A DNA stretch of 64,000 nt. It comes from Gordonia sediminis. Its GTDB lineage: Bacteria; Actinomycetota; Actinomycetes; Mycobacteriales; Mycobacteriaceae. The first letter of the stretch is position 1; the number at the start of each line of letters is the position of its first letter. Below the pieces are notes generated by a model. The model saw only the letters and a program-made list of their open reading frames with translations, searched no databases and was not told the DNA's origin. Shown here piece by piece: positions 9,227 to 17,318 of this stretch. The stretch spans positions 46,565-110,564 of the forward strand of contig RZUM01000017.1 in assembly GCA_004193205.1 (NCBI GenBank), read 5' to 3'. A program made the translations under genes and the position numbers.

Positions 9227-9646
9227 ATGGACGCCATGCCCAACGACGATCACGAATCCCAGCCCACCCGCCCGACCGTCGACGACGGTATGGCCGTTCG
9301 CCGCGAGGTCATGGGTGACGACTTCGTCGACCGCGCACTCGCGCGAACCCAGGGCACCGAGTCGGCCGAGCTCCAGCGGTTTGTCACCGAGCACGTCTGG
9401 GGTGGCATCTGGACCCGCCCCGGACTCGCTCGTCGCGACCGCAGCCTGCTCAACCTGGGCATGCTCATCGCGCTGCGCGCACATGAGGAACTCGCCGGCC
9501 ATGTGCGTGGCGCGCTGACCAACGGGGTGACGCGTGACGAGATCGTCGAGGCGGTCGTGCACACCGCCGGATACTGCGGTGCGCCCGCTGCCTTGTCGGC
9601 GATGCGAGTGGTGCAGCAGACCTTCGATGCCATGGACGAGAACTAG
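9227..9646 (+). CDS. Carboxymuconolactone decarboxylase (CMD/AhpD) family protein
   Basis: A 139-residue all-helical protein resembling PcaC, which decarboxylates 4-carboxymuconolactone in the protocatechuate branch of the beta-ketoadipate pathway. Family features are R-D-R-S-L-L-N-L-G-M-L-I-A-L near residue 65, H-V-R-G-A-L-T-N-G-V-T near residue 85 and H-T-A-G-Y-C-G-A-P-A-A near residue 110. No other pca gene is nearby, so a role in protocatechuate breakdown is not supported by context and the protein may be a generic CMD-family enzyme. Start is ATG 9227 or ATG 9236; an in-frame upstream extension to 9089 looks non-coding. Confidence 0.82.
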   Translation: MDAMPNDDHESQPTRPTVDDGMAVRREVMGDDFVDRALARTQGTESAELQRFVTEHVWGGIWTRPGLARRDRSLLNLGMLIALRAHEELAGHVRGALTNGVTRDEIVEAVVHTAGYCGAPAALSAMRVVQQTFDAMDEN

Positions 9647-9902
9647 TGAACGAACCGTGCGCCGCCCCGACTCGGTACGCGACGTCGGGATTCGATGATC
9701 CGATGACGTCACTCGATCTGGCTGCCGCCCACTCTACGTCCACCGACGTGAACGACGGTCAGCCGACATGATCACCTGGTAGGTTGGCAGGTGCCGCCGG
9801 GATTTCGGACCCGGTTCATACACCCTCTCGTGACACGCATCAAGCTTCCGACATTTCTCGAAGGCGTGCCTGGCACCGAACAGAATGCAGCGAGGTGCAG
9901 TC

Positions 9903-10967
9903 GTGTCCGCAGCCCATCCGTCCCCCACCCGTGACAACAGATTCGTCAGCTCCTACACCGATCTGGTGGCCGAGGTCCGCGATCGTGGTCTCCTCGAACG
10001 GCGCCACGGCTTCTACCTCACCCGGATCGTGGGCACTGTCGTCGCCTTCGCCGCAACGTGGACTGCGGTCATCGTTCTCGGTGACAGTTGGTGGCAACTC
10101 GCCTGTGCCGTCGTCGCGGCCGCCGTCAGTACACAATTCGGATTCCTCGGACATGACGGCGCCCACCGACAGATCTTCACGTCCACTCCCGCGAACGAAT
10201 GGACCGCACGTATCCTCGCCGCCGCAGGCGCCGGCCTGTCACTGTACTGGTGGCGCAACAAACACAACCGACATCACAAGGCACCCAACCAGATCGGGAT
10301 CGACCCGGACATCGTCGACGGGCCCATCGCATTCGATCCCGACACCGCAGCAGCTCGATCGGGCCTCTACGCGTGGTTCACGCAACGTCAGGGATGGTTC
10401 TTCATTCCGCTGCTGACGCTGGAAGGCGCCGCGTTGCACTTCGCGAGCCTCCAGGGACTGACAGCACGAGCACCTGTGCCCCACCGACTCCTCGAGATCG
10501 CGCTCATCACGATCCGCCTCGGCCTTGGCATCGCGGTGCCCTTCATCGTGATGACTCCGGTGCAAGCCGTCTGCTTCATCGTCGTGCAACTCGCCGTCTT
10601 CGGTCTCCTCCTCGGCGGTTCGTTCGCACCCAATCACAAGGGGATGCCTCTCGTTCCCAAGGACATGCGTGTTGACTTCCTCCGCCGCCAGGTCCTGATG
10701 TCTCGCAATATCAAGGGCGGAAGGGTCACCGACTTCATGATGGGTGGCCTCAACTACCAGATCGAGCATCACCTGTTCCCGAGCATGCCGAGACCAAACC
10801 TCGCCAAAGTCCAGCCTCTCGTCCGCGCCCACTGCGCCCGGCACGCCGTGACATACACCGAGACCTCCCTCCTGGCCTCCTATGCCATAGTGATCCGATA
10901 TCTGAACCAGGTCGGCCTCGGACATCGTGACCCCTTCACCTGTCCTCTGGTGCGCACCTACCGTTAG
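9903..10967 (+). CDS. Membrane fatty-acid desaturase (acyl-CoA/acyl-lipid type)
   Basis: A 354-residue integral-membrane di-iron desaturase of the DesA3/linoleoyl-CoA desaturase type. The three histidine boxes are intact: G-H-D-G-A-H-R near residue 83, W-R-N-K-H-N-R-H-H near residue 120 and Y-Q-I-E-H-H-L-F-P near residue 290. Hydrophobic pairs lie around residues 35-75 and 180-245. GTG 9903 is preferred because GAGG at 9892-9895 is 7 nt away; ATG 9885 is an in-frame alternative. It would introduce a double bond into membrane acyl chains using O2 and electrons from a ferredoxin or flavoprotein. It ends 4 nt from the convergent EamA gene. The position of desaturation cannot be read from sequence. 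Confidence 0.92.
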   Translation: MSAAHPSPTRDNRFVSSYTDLVAEVRDRGLLERRHGFYLTRIVGTVVAFAATWTAVIVLGDSWWQLACAVVAAAVSTQFGFLGHDGAHRQIFTSTPANEWTARILAAAGAGLSLYWWRNKHNRHHKAPNQIGIDPDIVDGPIAFDPDTAAARSGLYAWFTQRQGWFFIPLLTLEGAALHFASLQGLTARAPVPHRLLEIALITIRLGLGIAVPFIVMTPVQAVCFIVVQLAVFGLLLGGSFAPNHKGMPLVPKDMRVDFLRRQVLMSRNIKGGRVTDFMMGGLNYQIEHHLFPSMPRPNLAKVQPLVRAHCARHAVTYTETSLLASYAIVIRYLNQVGLGHRDPFTCPLVRTYR

Positions 10968-10971
10968 AGCC

Positions 10972-11904
10972 TCAGGAGAGCTCCGGCGTCTGGGCGTACT
11001 CGTCGTCGGTGACCGGCGGCGCGGCTGACGCAACTCGGGTGGGCTGTGCGGTCATGATGGTCCCCATGCTGGCGACGATCACCAGCGTGATGGCGACCAG
11101 CCGCAGCGGTCCGGTCGGCTGATGCAGTAGAGCCCAGCCGGCGATCGCCGCCACGACCGGTTCCAGGCTGAGCAGGATACCGAAGACGTGGCGTGGAAGT
11201 CGCCGCAGCGCAGCGAGTTCCAGCGTGTACGGAATGACCGACGACATCATCGCGACAGCGAGTGCGAGCACGAACGGAATCGGATCGCCGACAGCGCCCA
11301 CGACTCCGGACACCCCGAACGGCAGAACAAGCAGCGAGGAGAACACCAACGCCATTGCGAGTCCACCGGCACCGGGCACGCGTTGTCCGACCCGCGCACT
11401 GGTCAGGATGTAGAGCACCCAGAACGATCCGGCGACGAGGGCGAAGACCACGCCGACCGGGTCCAGGGAATCCGCGTGCGTGAGACTCTCGATGCCGAGC
11501 AGCCCGATACCCACGAAGGCGAGGGCGACCCAGGCGAGGTCGATCACCCGCCGCGACAACGCAGCCGACAGCAGCAGGGGTCCGAGGAACTCGATCGTGA
11601 CCGCCACGCCCAACGGCAGACGGTCGATCGCGCAGTAGAAGGACCCGTTCATGCCCGCGAGGGCGACGGCGAACAGCATCACCGATCGCCACTGGGGTGG
11701 CGTCCAGCGCCGTACGCGCGGTCGGATCGCCACCATCATGATGACGGCGGCGAACCCGAGTCGTAGCGCCGTCACTCCCCCGACGCCCATCGTCGGGAAG
11801 AGGTGCACGGCGATGGCACCGCCGAACTGCAGCGACACGCACGAACCCAGGATCATCGCCGCGGCAGTACCCGTGCCGCCGGACGCGCGCGAGGAACTCT
11901 CCAT
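10972..11904 (-). CDS. EamA-family (DMT) transporter
   Basis: A 310-residue protein with about ten hydrophobic helices in two homologous EamA halves, as in RhtA/YdcZ-type amino-acid or metabolite exporters. Helix segments include G-S-C-V-S-L-Q-F-G-G-A-I-A-V and L-L-L-S-A-A-L-S-R-R-V-I-D-L-A-W in the first half, and P-Y-T-L-E-L-A-A-L-R-R-L-P-R with L-L-S-L-E-P-V-V-A-A-I-A-G-W (the EamA helix 8-9 signature) in the second. Start is the ATG at 11904, preceded by GGAGG. It is divergent from a LysR regulator gene 92 nt away, an arrangement typical of LysR-controlled exporters. Substrate unknown. Confidence 0.88.
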   Translation of the reverse strand: MESSSRASGGTGTAAAMILGSCVSLQFGGAIAVHLFPTMGVGGVTALRLGFAAVIMMVAIRPRVRRWTPPQWRSVMLFAVALAGMNGSFYCAIDRLPLGVAVTIEFLGPLLLSAALSRRVIDLAWVALAFVGIGLLGIESLTHADSLDPVGVVFALVAGSFWVLYILTSARVGQRVPGAGGLAMALVFSSLLVLPFGVSGVVGAVGDPIPFVLALAVAMMSSVIPYTLELAALRRLPRHVFGILLSLEPVVAAIAGWALLHQPTGPLRLVAITLVIVASMGTIMTAQPTRVASAAPPVTDDEYAQTPELS

Positions 11905-11996
11905 GCCTCCATGGTTCAGGTGAACAGACTCATCAGTCCAGTGAATGTTTTCTTCCGATATATGATCATTTCTACTAATCAATGGAGGGTGGACCG
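11905..11996. promoter_or_regulatory. Divergent regulatory region between EamA exporter and LysR gene
   Basis: An AT-rich 92-nt region between two divergently read genes. It contains the palindrome ATGATCAT at 11962-11969 and the strong ribosome site GGAGGGTGG at 11984-11992 serving the LysR gene. LysR proteins usually bind such shared regions and control both genes. The exact operator is not resolved by eye. Confidence 0.5.
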
Positions 11997-12926
11997 ATGC
12001 TGAATGTGACCCGCCTGCGCATCCTGCGTGAGCTTCACTTGCGCGGAACCCTCGCACAGGTTGCCCAAGCGCTCTCCTACACGCCGTCGGCGATCTCCCA
12101 GCAGCTGTCGATGCTCGAACGCGAGACCGGGGTGCAGCTACTCGAACATGTGGGGCGACGCGTACGTCTCACCGACGACGCGCTCACCCTGGTGGCCCAC
12201 ACCGAGATCGTGCTCGCCCAGCTCGAGCAGGCCGAAGCAGAGCTCGCCGCCGCACAACCCACCGTGCGCGGAACGCTGCGGCTCGCGTCGTTCCAGACCG
12301 CGGTCCTGGAGATCTTTCCGGCGGTGCTCACGCTGATGGAACAGAACCACCCGGCGCTGCAGGTCGAGATCACCATGCGGGAAGTCAACGCTGCCTACGG
12401 CGGGCTGCTCTCCAGCCAGTTCGACGTGATCCTCGGCGAGGAATACCCGGGCCTGCCCGATCCCGTGCGTGATGGCACGGAGCGGACCGATCTGGTCACC
12501 GACCCGCTCTACCTCGCAACGCCCGCACACGGCCCACTCGGCGGAGCACCGCGCAACATCGCCGAACTCGCTTCGACACACTGGGCGTTGGACCCACCCG
12601 GCAGCGCCGCCGGCGACTGGGCACGCACCGTCTGCCGCAACGCCGGATTCGAACCACAGGTCCGATTCGAGGGACCCGACCCACTCCTGCACGCCCACCT
12701 CGTGCGGACGGGGCACGCCGCGGCCTTCGTGCCAGCGCTCATCGCCGGCGATCACCTGGACGGCACCCAACTCGCCGGACTTCCCGGCGATCCGCACCGC
12801 ATCCTCTACACCGCCGTGCGCGCCGGACGAGCCGGGCACCCCGCGGTCCGCGCCCTCCGCGAGGCGCTCGCACACACCGTCGCGGAGCGTCAACCACAGC
12901 GTCCGACGCGGACGGCGCGCATGTGA
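11997..12926 (+). CDS. LysR-family transcriptional regulator
   Basis: A 309-residue regulator with an N-terminal winged helix-turn-helix (residues 1-60: L-R-I-L-R-E-L-H-L-R-G-T-L-A-Q-V-A, then S-Y-T-P-S-A-I-S-Q-Q-L-S, then L-E-R-E-T-G-V-Q-L-L-E) and a C-terminal periplasmic-binding-protein-like effector domain from about residue 90. ATG 11997 is chosen over ATG 11982 because GGAGGGTGG lies at 11984-11992. It is divergent from the EamA exporter and probably controls it in response to the exported compound or a related metabolite. The last residues (P-T-R-T-A-R-M) look like an unstructured tail. Confidence 0.92.
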   Translation: MLNVTRLRILRELHLRGTLAQVAQALSYTPSAISQQLSMLERETGVQLLEHVGRRVRLTDDALTLVAHTEIVLAQLEQAEAELAAAQPTVRGTLRLASFQTAVLEIFPAVLTLMEQNHPALQVEITMREVNAAYGGLLSSQFDVILGEEYPGLPDPVRDGTERTDLVTDPLYLATPAHGPLGGAPRNIAELASTHWALDPPGSAAGDWARTVCRNAGFEPQVRFEGPDPLLHAHLVRTGHAAAFVPALIAGDHLDGTQLAGLPGDPHRILYTAVRAGRAGHPAVRALREALAHTVAERQPQRPTRTARM

Positions 12927-13049
12927 GTCCCATGCTCGCAGACGTCCGTACTCGAGAGATGCATTGCTCGGGCTTGACCGGTCGCGGAGAATTGTTGCCG
13001 GAAACCAAGGTCACCGGCGACATGGGCGCCGTCGACGACGGAGAACGAG

Positions 13050-13709
13050 ATGGGCACGCGGAAGATAGTCACCGCAGCGGCTGGGCTACTGATCACCGTG
13101 CTGCTCGTCGCGGGATGCACGTCGGGCCAGGGTTCCGAATCCGCAGACCCAGGTCGATCGGGCACGGTGGCAGGCAGCGCGGACTCGACCGTCGTTTCCG
13201 GAAGCGCTCCGGACTCGCCTCCAACCCCAGTTCCTCCGACCGTCGGCTGCACCGACCAGGGCATGAACCCCTCCGACTGGAACACCGCCGAGGACACCGC
13301 ACCGCCACGAAACCCGACCACCGACGGCGGAATCGACGACGTGACGCCGAGCGCCGGTGCCTGCTTCGATCAGGTGGTCGTGCGGACCGACACCACCTCC
13401 GACGTCGGTTTCGCGGCCCGATACGTTCCGCTGGTCACCCAGGACGCCTCGGGAAGGCCGGTACCACTGCAGGGCGAAGCGTTCCTGCAGTGGTCCGTCT
13501 TCGCGCCGGTCGCCGATCCGGCGCTTTTCCAGGGGTTCGGATTCACCGCCGACGACACCTATCGGACTCTTCGCCAGATTGCTTTCGCGGGCTCGTTCGA
13601 GGGTGTCACCACGTTCGGAGTGGGCGTCGACACCCAGGTGCCGTTCGCGGTGGAATCGCGGAAGAACGCCCGCGGCGCCACCGAAATCGTCCTGTACCTG
13701 GCTCATTGA
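13050..13709 (+). CDS. Putative lipoprotein with AMIN-like domain
   Basis: A 219-residue secreted protein. Residues 1-23 form a lipoprotein signal peptide ending in the lipobox L-V-A-G-C, so the mature protein should be anchored to the outer face of the membrane through Cys23. A Ser/Thr/Pro-rich linker to about residue 75 is followed by a domain with the strand pattern C-F-D-Q-V-V-V-R-T-D, then F-A-A-R-Y-V-P-L-V, then G-E-A-F-L-Q-W-S-V, like AMIN-like domains of actinobacterial cell-envelope proteins. It ends 19 nt from the convergent MFS gene. No function beyond surface location can be assigned. Confidence 0.78.
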   Translation: MGTRKIVTAAAGLLITVLLVAGCTSGQGSESADPGRSGTVAGSADSTVVSGSAPDSPPTPVPPTVGCTDQGMNPSDWNTAEDTAPPRNPTTDGGIDDVTPSAGACFDQVVVRTDTTSDVGFAARYVPLVTQDASGRPVPLQGEAFLQWSVFAPVADPALFQGFGFTADDTYRTLRQIAFAGSFEGVTTFGVGVDTQVPFAVESRKNARGATEIVLYLAH

Positions 13710-13728
13710 CCACCGGCGTTGTCGGCCC

Positions 13729-15099
13729 TCACCGCAGCAGGAAGTGCACCACGAGCGCGACGAAAACGATCAAACAGCCGATCGCACTCAACGCGAGGGC
13801 GATCACGATGCCGGTGTTGGAAGGGAACGTACCCAGACCGGGGTGCGCGGCCAGCACGGCTCCGGACAACGCGCTACCGCCCGCACCACCCACGGTGCGC
13901 AGCACCTGGTTGAAGCTGACCGCACTGCCGAGTTCTTCGGTCACCACGGTGCGCGCGATCAGCGCGGGCATGGCCGCATACGCGGTACCCAGACCGACAC
14001 CGAACAGGAACATTCCGATCAGGATCTCCCACAGGGCGTCATGTGCGAACAGCATCAAGAACGCTGCGACCGCCATTGTCGCGGTACCCAACCGCAGCAA
14101 GGTGGGCAGTCCGATTCGGGAAGCGACGAGACGCACCACGCGGTTCGCCCCGAAGCTGCCGACCGACAGCGGCAACATCACGAAGCCGGCCCACAACAGC
14201 GGCAGGGCGATCCCATACCCGGTGTCGGTCGGCGCCTGCGCGATGAGACTGGCGATCGAGAGACCGATGTACAGGGCGGCACCGAGGCCGATCGCGGTGC
14301 CGTTGGCAAGCAGCACGTCGGTGTGCCGGAAGATGCGCAGATTGATCATCGGGTGTGCGACGCGCAGTTCCACCACCCCCCACCCGACGAGCACGACGAC
14401 GGCGATCACCAGGACCGTCAGCGTGCGGACATCGAGCCACCCCCAGCCGGAGCCTTCGCTGATCGCGAGCAGCAGCGCCGACAACCCGACACCGAGCAAC
14501 ACCGCCCCGGGTACGTCGAACCGTTGACGTGGCGCGCGCTCGTCGGGCCCGGACGGGACGACAACCCAGACGGTTGCCATCGCGGTGACGAGGAAGACCG
14601 CGGCTGCGACGAAAGCCATTCGGAACCCGAAGCCGGCCGCCAGGACTCCGGTCAACGGGTAGCCGACGCCGAGTCCGGTGGCCACCGTCACCGACAGCGC
14701 CGAGATACCCGGCCGCACTTGCTCGTCGGAGAGATAGCGGCGTGCGAGGGCGATCGTGACGGGCACGATGCCGTAGGACAGGCCCTGTAGGGCCCGCCCG
14801 GCCAGGAACACGCCGAAGGTCGGCGCGATCGCGGCCATCACCGAACCGAGCAGGATCACCGCGAGCGCCCAGAACAACAGCCGCTTCTTGTGCGGGCCGT
14901 CGCTGAGCCTGCCCATCACCGGTGTGGTCACCGCACCGACGAGCAGATTGATGGTGAGCATCCACTGCGCGGTGCCGACCGCGACGTCGTACTGCTCGGC
15001 GACACTGGGCACCAGCAGCATGCCGAGCGAGCTGACAACAGCGGTGGTCAGCGCGGCGTAGACCAGACCGGGCAGCAATCGTTTCGAGGTTCCGGTCAT
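13729..15099 (-). CDS. MFS efflux transporter (drug:H+ antiporter, DHA2-like)
   Basis: A 456-residue membrane protein with about 14 hydrophobic segments, typical of the 14-helix DHA2 branch (EmrB/QacA-like). Features are the motif-A-type loop G-R-L-S-D-G-P-H-K-K-R in loop 2-3, G-R-A-L-Q-G-L-S-Y-G-I-V-P-V in helix 4 and G-L-G-V-G-Y-P-L-T-G-V-L-A-A in helix 5 (motif C-like antiporter signature). The start is ATG 15099 and the gene appears monocistronic. Export of a hydrophobic compound by proton antiport is the family role; the substrate is unknown. It lies just outside the catabolic island and may or may not belong to it. Confidence 0.9.
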   Translation of the reverse strand: MTGTSKRLLPGLVYAALTTAVVSSLGMLLVPSVAEQYDVAVGTAQWMLTINLLVGAVTTPVMGRLSDGPHKKRLLFWALAVILLGSVMAAIAPTFGVFLAGRALQGLSYGIVPVTIALARRYLSDEQVRPGISALSVTVATGLGVGYPLTGVLAAGFGFRMAFVAAAVFLVTAMATVWVVVPSGPDERAPRQRFDVPGAVLLGVGLSALLLAISEGSGWGWLDVRTLTVLVIAVVVLVGWGVVELRVAHPMINLRIFRHTDVLLANGTAIGLGAALYIGLSIASLIAQAPTDTGYGIALPLLWAGFVMLPLSVGSFGANRVVRLVASRIGLPTLLRLGTATMAVAAFLMLFAHDALWEILIGMFLFGVGLGTAYAAMPALIARTVVTEELGSAVSFNQVLRTVGGAGGSALSGAVLAAHPGLGTFPSNTGIVIALALSAIGCLIVFVALVVHFLLR

Positions 15100-15156
15100 C
15101 CGAACACCCTATCGGTGACGGACGCGTGCCCTTTTATAGATGTGATGGTCGGTACT

Positions 15157-15627
15157 TCAACCGACCAGAAGCCGGACGGTGTCCGCGACGCATGCCGGCT
15201 TGGTCTGTCCCTCGATCTCCACGACGAATCGAACCACGAAGCGCCTCCCCGAAGGCGTGTTCTGCACGTCCGTCAGTGTGGCGACTGCACGGATGCGGGA
15301 GCCGACAACCACCGGATGAGGGAAGCGTACGGAATCGAGTCCATAGTTGACGCCCATCTCCACACCTTTGACCGTGTAGGCCTGCCAGCCGAAGGAGGGA
15401 AGCAGAGACAACGTCAGGTATCCGTGGGCGATGGTGCCGCCATAAGGCCCGGCGGCCGCCCGCTCGACGTCCACGTGGATCCACTGTTGGTCACGGGTCA
15501 GTTGTGCGAAGGCGTCGACCATCTCCTGATCGATCGTCACCCAGGGGCTGATGCCGAGTTCCTCACCGACCGCAGCGCTGAAGTCGTCCACGGACTCGAA
15601 TACTCTCGGGGTGTTTTCTGCGCTGAT
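15157..15627 (-). CDS. MaoC-family (R)-specific enoyl-CoA hydratase-like protein, possible AUC start
   Basis: A hot-dog-fold protein of about 156 residues. The hydratase signature is present: D-Q-Q-W-I-H-V-D near residue 47 and G-G-T-I-A-H-G-Y-L-T-L-S near residue 62, which carry the Asp/His catalytic pair of MaoC/NodN-like enzymes that hydrate trans-2-enoyl-CoA. The family N-terminus (S-A-E-N-T-P-R-V-F-E-S-V-D-D-F) follows directly after an ATC codon at 15627-15625. AGGAGG at 15639-15634 is 6 nt upstream of that ATC. No ATG, GTG or TTG occurs in frame between the preceding stop codon and this point; the first alternative is GTG 15591, with no Shine-Dalgarno. It ends the acyl-CoA synthetase/FprB operon, 34 nt after FprB. 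Confidence 0.85.
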   Translation of the reverse strand: MSAENTPRVFESVDDFSAAVGEELGISPWVTIDQEMVDAFAQLTRDQQWIHVDVERAAAGPYGGTIAHGYLTLSLLPSFGWQAYTVKGVEMGVNYGLDSVRFPHPVVVGSRIRAVATLTDVQNTPSGRRFVVRFVVEIEGQTKPACVADTVRLLVG

Positions 15628-15661
15628 CTCAGACCTCCTGGTCGGGTGGATTGGCTGAAAG

Positions 15662-17275
15662 TCACGTCTCGCGGGTGGCGACGATGGTGTGCTGCTCGTC
15701 GCGGTCCACCGTCTTGAGTCGCGAACGCCCCGCGGCGCGACCCGTTGATTTCTCGTGCGAATCGAGGTGCCGCCAATCGTCGAAGCTGACGGCTCTGGGC
15801 AGCCGCTCGGCAATGTCGTCGACGACATTCGGCTCGGCCAACAGTCCCGCGCGGAAGTCATCGAGCAACGATGAAATAGTCGCCTGCGCACATCGTCGGT
15901 TGGTACCGAGAGCACCCGACGGCCCGCGTTTGACCCAGCCGGTGACGTATGTGCCGGTGAGGGTCTGTCCGTCGACACCCTGGACGCGGCCTTCGTCATT
16001 GGGAACGATCGCCCGCTCGGCGTCGAACGGCAGCCCGGCGATGGGCTCGGACCGGTAGCCGACGGCACGGACGACGAGCCCGCACTCGATGTCGACCGCG
16101 TCGCCGCCACCGGTCGGCGCCACACGCAAGCCCTGCACCGCAGAGTCGCCGACGACTTCGAGCGGCGTCCGTCGAAAGTCGAGCACCACGACGGGTTCAT
16201 CGGTCACCGGCGCCTGCGTCGGCAGCTTCTCGATGAGCTCCCGCTTGTACTGTGCGACCACCGACGCGTCCGGCGACGGCTCACCCAGATCTTCGGTACG
16301 AATCAGACGCGGACCGAGCGACTCACGCAATCCGATCAGCTCCGGCGTCGTGAAGGCCGCAACGTCTGCCCCGCGACGGCCGAGTACCCGGATCTCCCGG
16401 ATCTTCGACCCGGCGAGCACGTCCAACGAATGCTCCGCGATGTCGGTCTTACGGAGGTCGTCGACGTCGGAAGCGAGAATGCGTGCGACATCGAGAGCGA
16501 CGTTGCCATTGCCGATGACCACCGCCCGATCCGACGAGAGGTCTGGCTCGAACCCCGGCCCGTTGGGGTGCCCGTTGTACCAGGCGACGAGTTGGGTTGC
16601 GGCCATGCTGCCGGGCAAGTCCTCACCCGGGATGTTCAGACGTCGGTCCGAGGCGGCACCGACTCCGTAGAGGACCGCGTGATAGCGGTCGGCGAGGTCG
16701 GAGAGGGTGATGTCCGCACCGACCGTGACGTCGAAGAACACGCGGACCGCACGGTGGCGCATCGACCTCGTGAAGGCGTCCGCAGCGTTCTTCGTCGCCG
16801 CGTGGTCGGGTGCGACGCCGTGCCGCAGCAGCCCCCAGGGAGTCATCAGCTTCTCGAACACATCGATCTGAACGTCGAGGCCACGCTGAGCGAGTAGATG
16901 TTCGACGGCGTAGCTGCTCGCGGGGCCGGCACCCACGATGGCCACGCGCAGCGCACCCGAGTCCTTCCACGAGCGCGCCGGCGGTGCCGCGTATGGAACC
17001 TGCGCGTAATCCTGGTGCGCGGGGTCCCGGTAGTACATCGCGTTGAGGTCCACGAACGGCAGCGATGACTCCGTCAGATCGTAATCGGGTTCGATCGCGC
17101 CCACCGGGCATGCGTCCAGGCATGCACCGCACTCGATGCACGCGTCGGGGTCGATGTAGAGCATCTCCGTCGTCGCGTACCCCGGCTCATCGGGCGTCGG
17201 ATGGATACAGTTCACCGGACAAGCCGGCACGCAGGACGCGTCGTTGCAGCAGTTCTGCGTGATCACGAAAGTCAT
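15662..17275 (-). CDS. fprB: FprB-type ferredoxin/ferredoxin-NADP reductase
   Basis: A 537-residue fusion. The N-terminal about 75 residues are a bacterial ferredoxin domain with cysteines in C-V-P-A-C-P-V-N-C and C-I-E-C-G-A-C-L-D-A-C-P, suited to two Fe-S clusters. The rest is an adrenodoxin-reductase-like FAD/NADP enzyme: V-A-I-V-G-A-G-P-A-S-S-Y-A-V-E near residue 110, the conserved G-L-L-R-H-G-V-A-P-D-H near residue 148, and a second dinucleotide site V-V-I-G-N-G-N-V-A-L-D-V-A-R near residue 245. It resembles mycobacterial FprB and should move electrons from NADPH to ferredoxins, for example for P450 or desaturase enzymes. It lies between the acyl-CoA synthetase and the MaoC gene on the same strand. 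Confidence 0.93.
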   Translation of the reverse strand: MTFVITQNCCNDASCVPACPVNCIHPTPDEPGYATTEMLYIDPDACIECGACLDACPVGAIEPDYDLTESSLPFVDLNAMYYRDPAHQDYAQVPYAAPPARSWKDSGALRVAIVGAGPASSYAVEHLLAQRGLDVQIDVFEKLMTPWGLLRHGVAPDHAATKNAADAFTRSMRHRAVRVFFDVTVGADITLSDLADRYHAVLYGVGAASDRRLNIPGEDLPGSMAATQLVAWYNGHPNGPGFEPDLSSDRAVVIGNGNVALDVARILASDVDDLRKTDIAEHSLDVLAGSKIREIRVLGRRGADVAAFTTPELIGLRESLGPRLIRTEDLGEPSPDASVVAQYKRELIEKLPTQAPVTDEPVVVLDFRRTPLEVVGDSAVQGLRVAPTGGGDAVDIECGLVVRAVGYRSEPIAGLPFDAERAIVPNDEGRVQGVDGQTLTGTYVTGWVKRGPSGALGTNRRCAQATISSLLDDFRAGLLAEPNVVDDIAERLPRAVSFDDWRHLDSHEKSTGRAAGRSRLKTVDRDEQHTIVATRET

Positions 17276-17318
17276 GGAGTCACCTAATTTCTTACCTCAC
17301 CGAAAACGCGGCCGACCG

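Noticed and set aside
9227-9646. Assignment as pcaC of the protocatechuate pathway
   Set aside because: No other pca gene is near and the family is broad, so only the family name is given.
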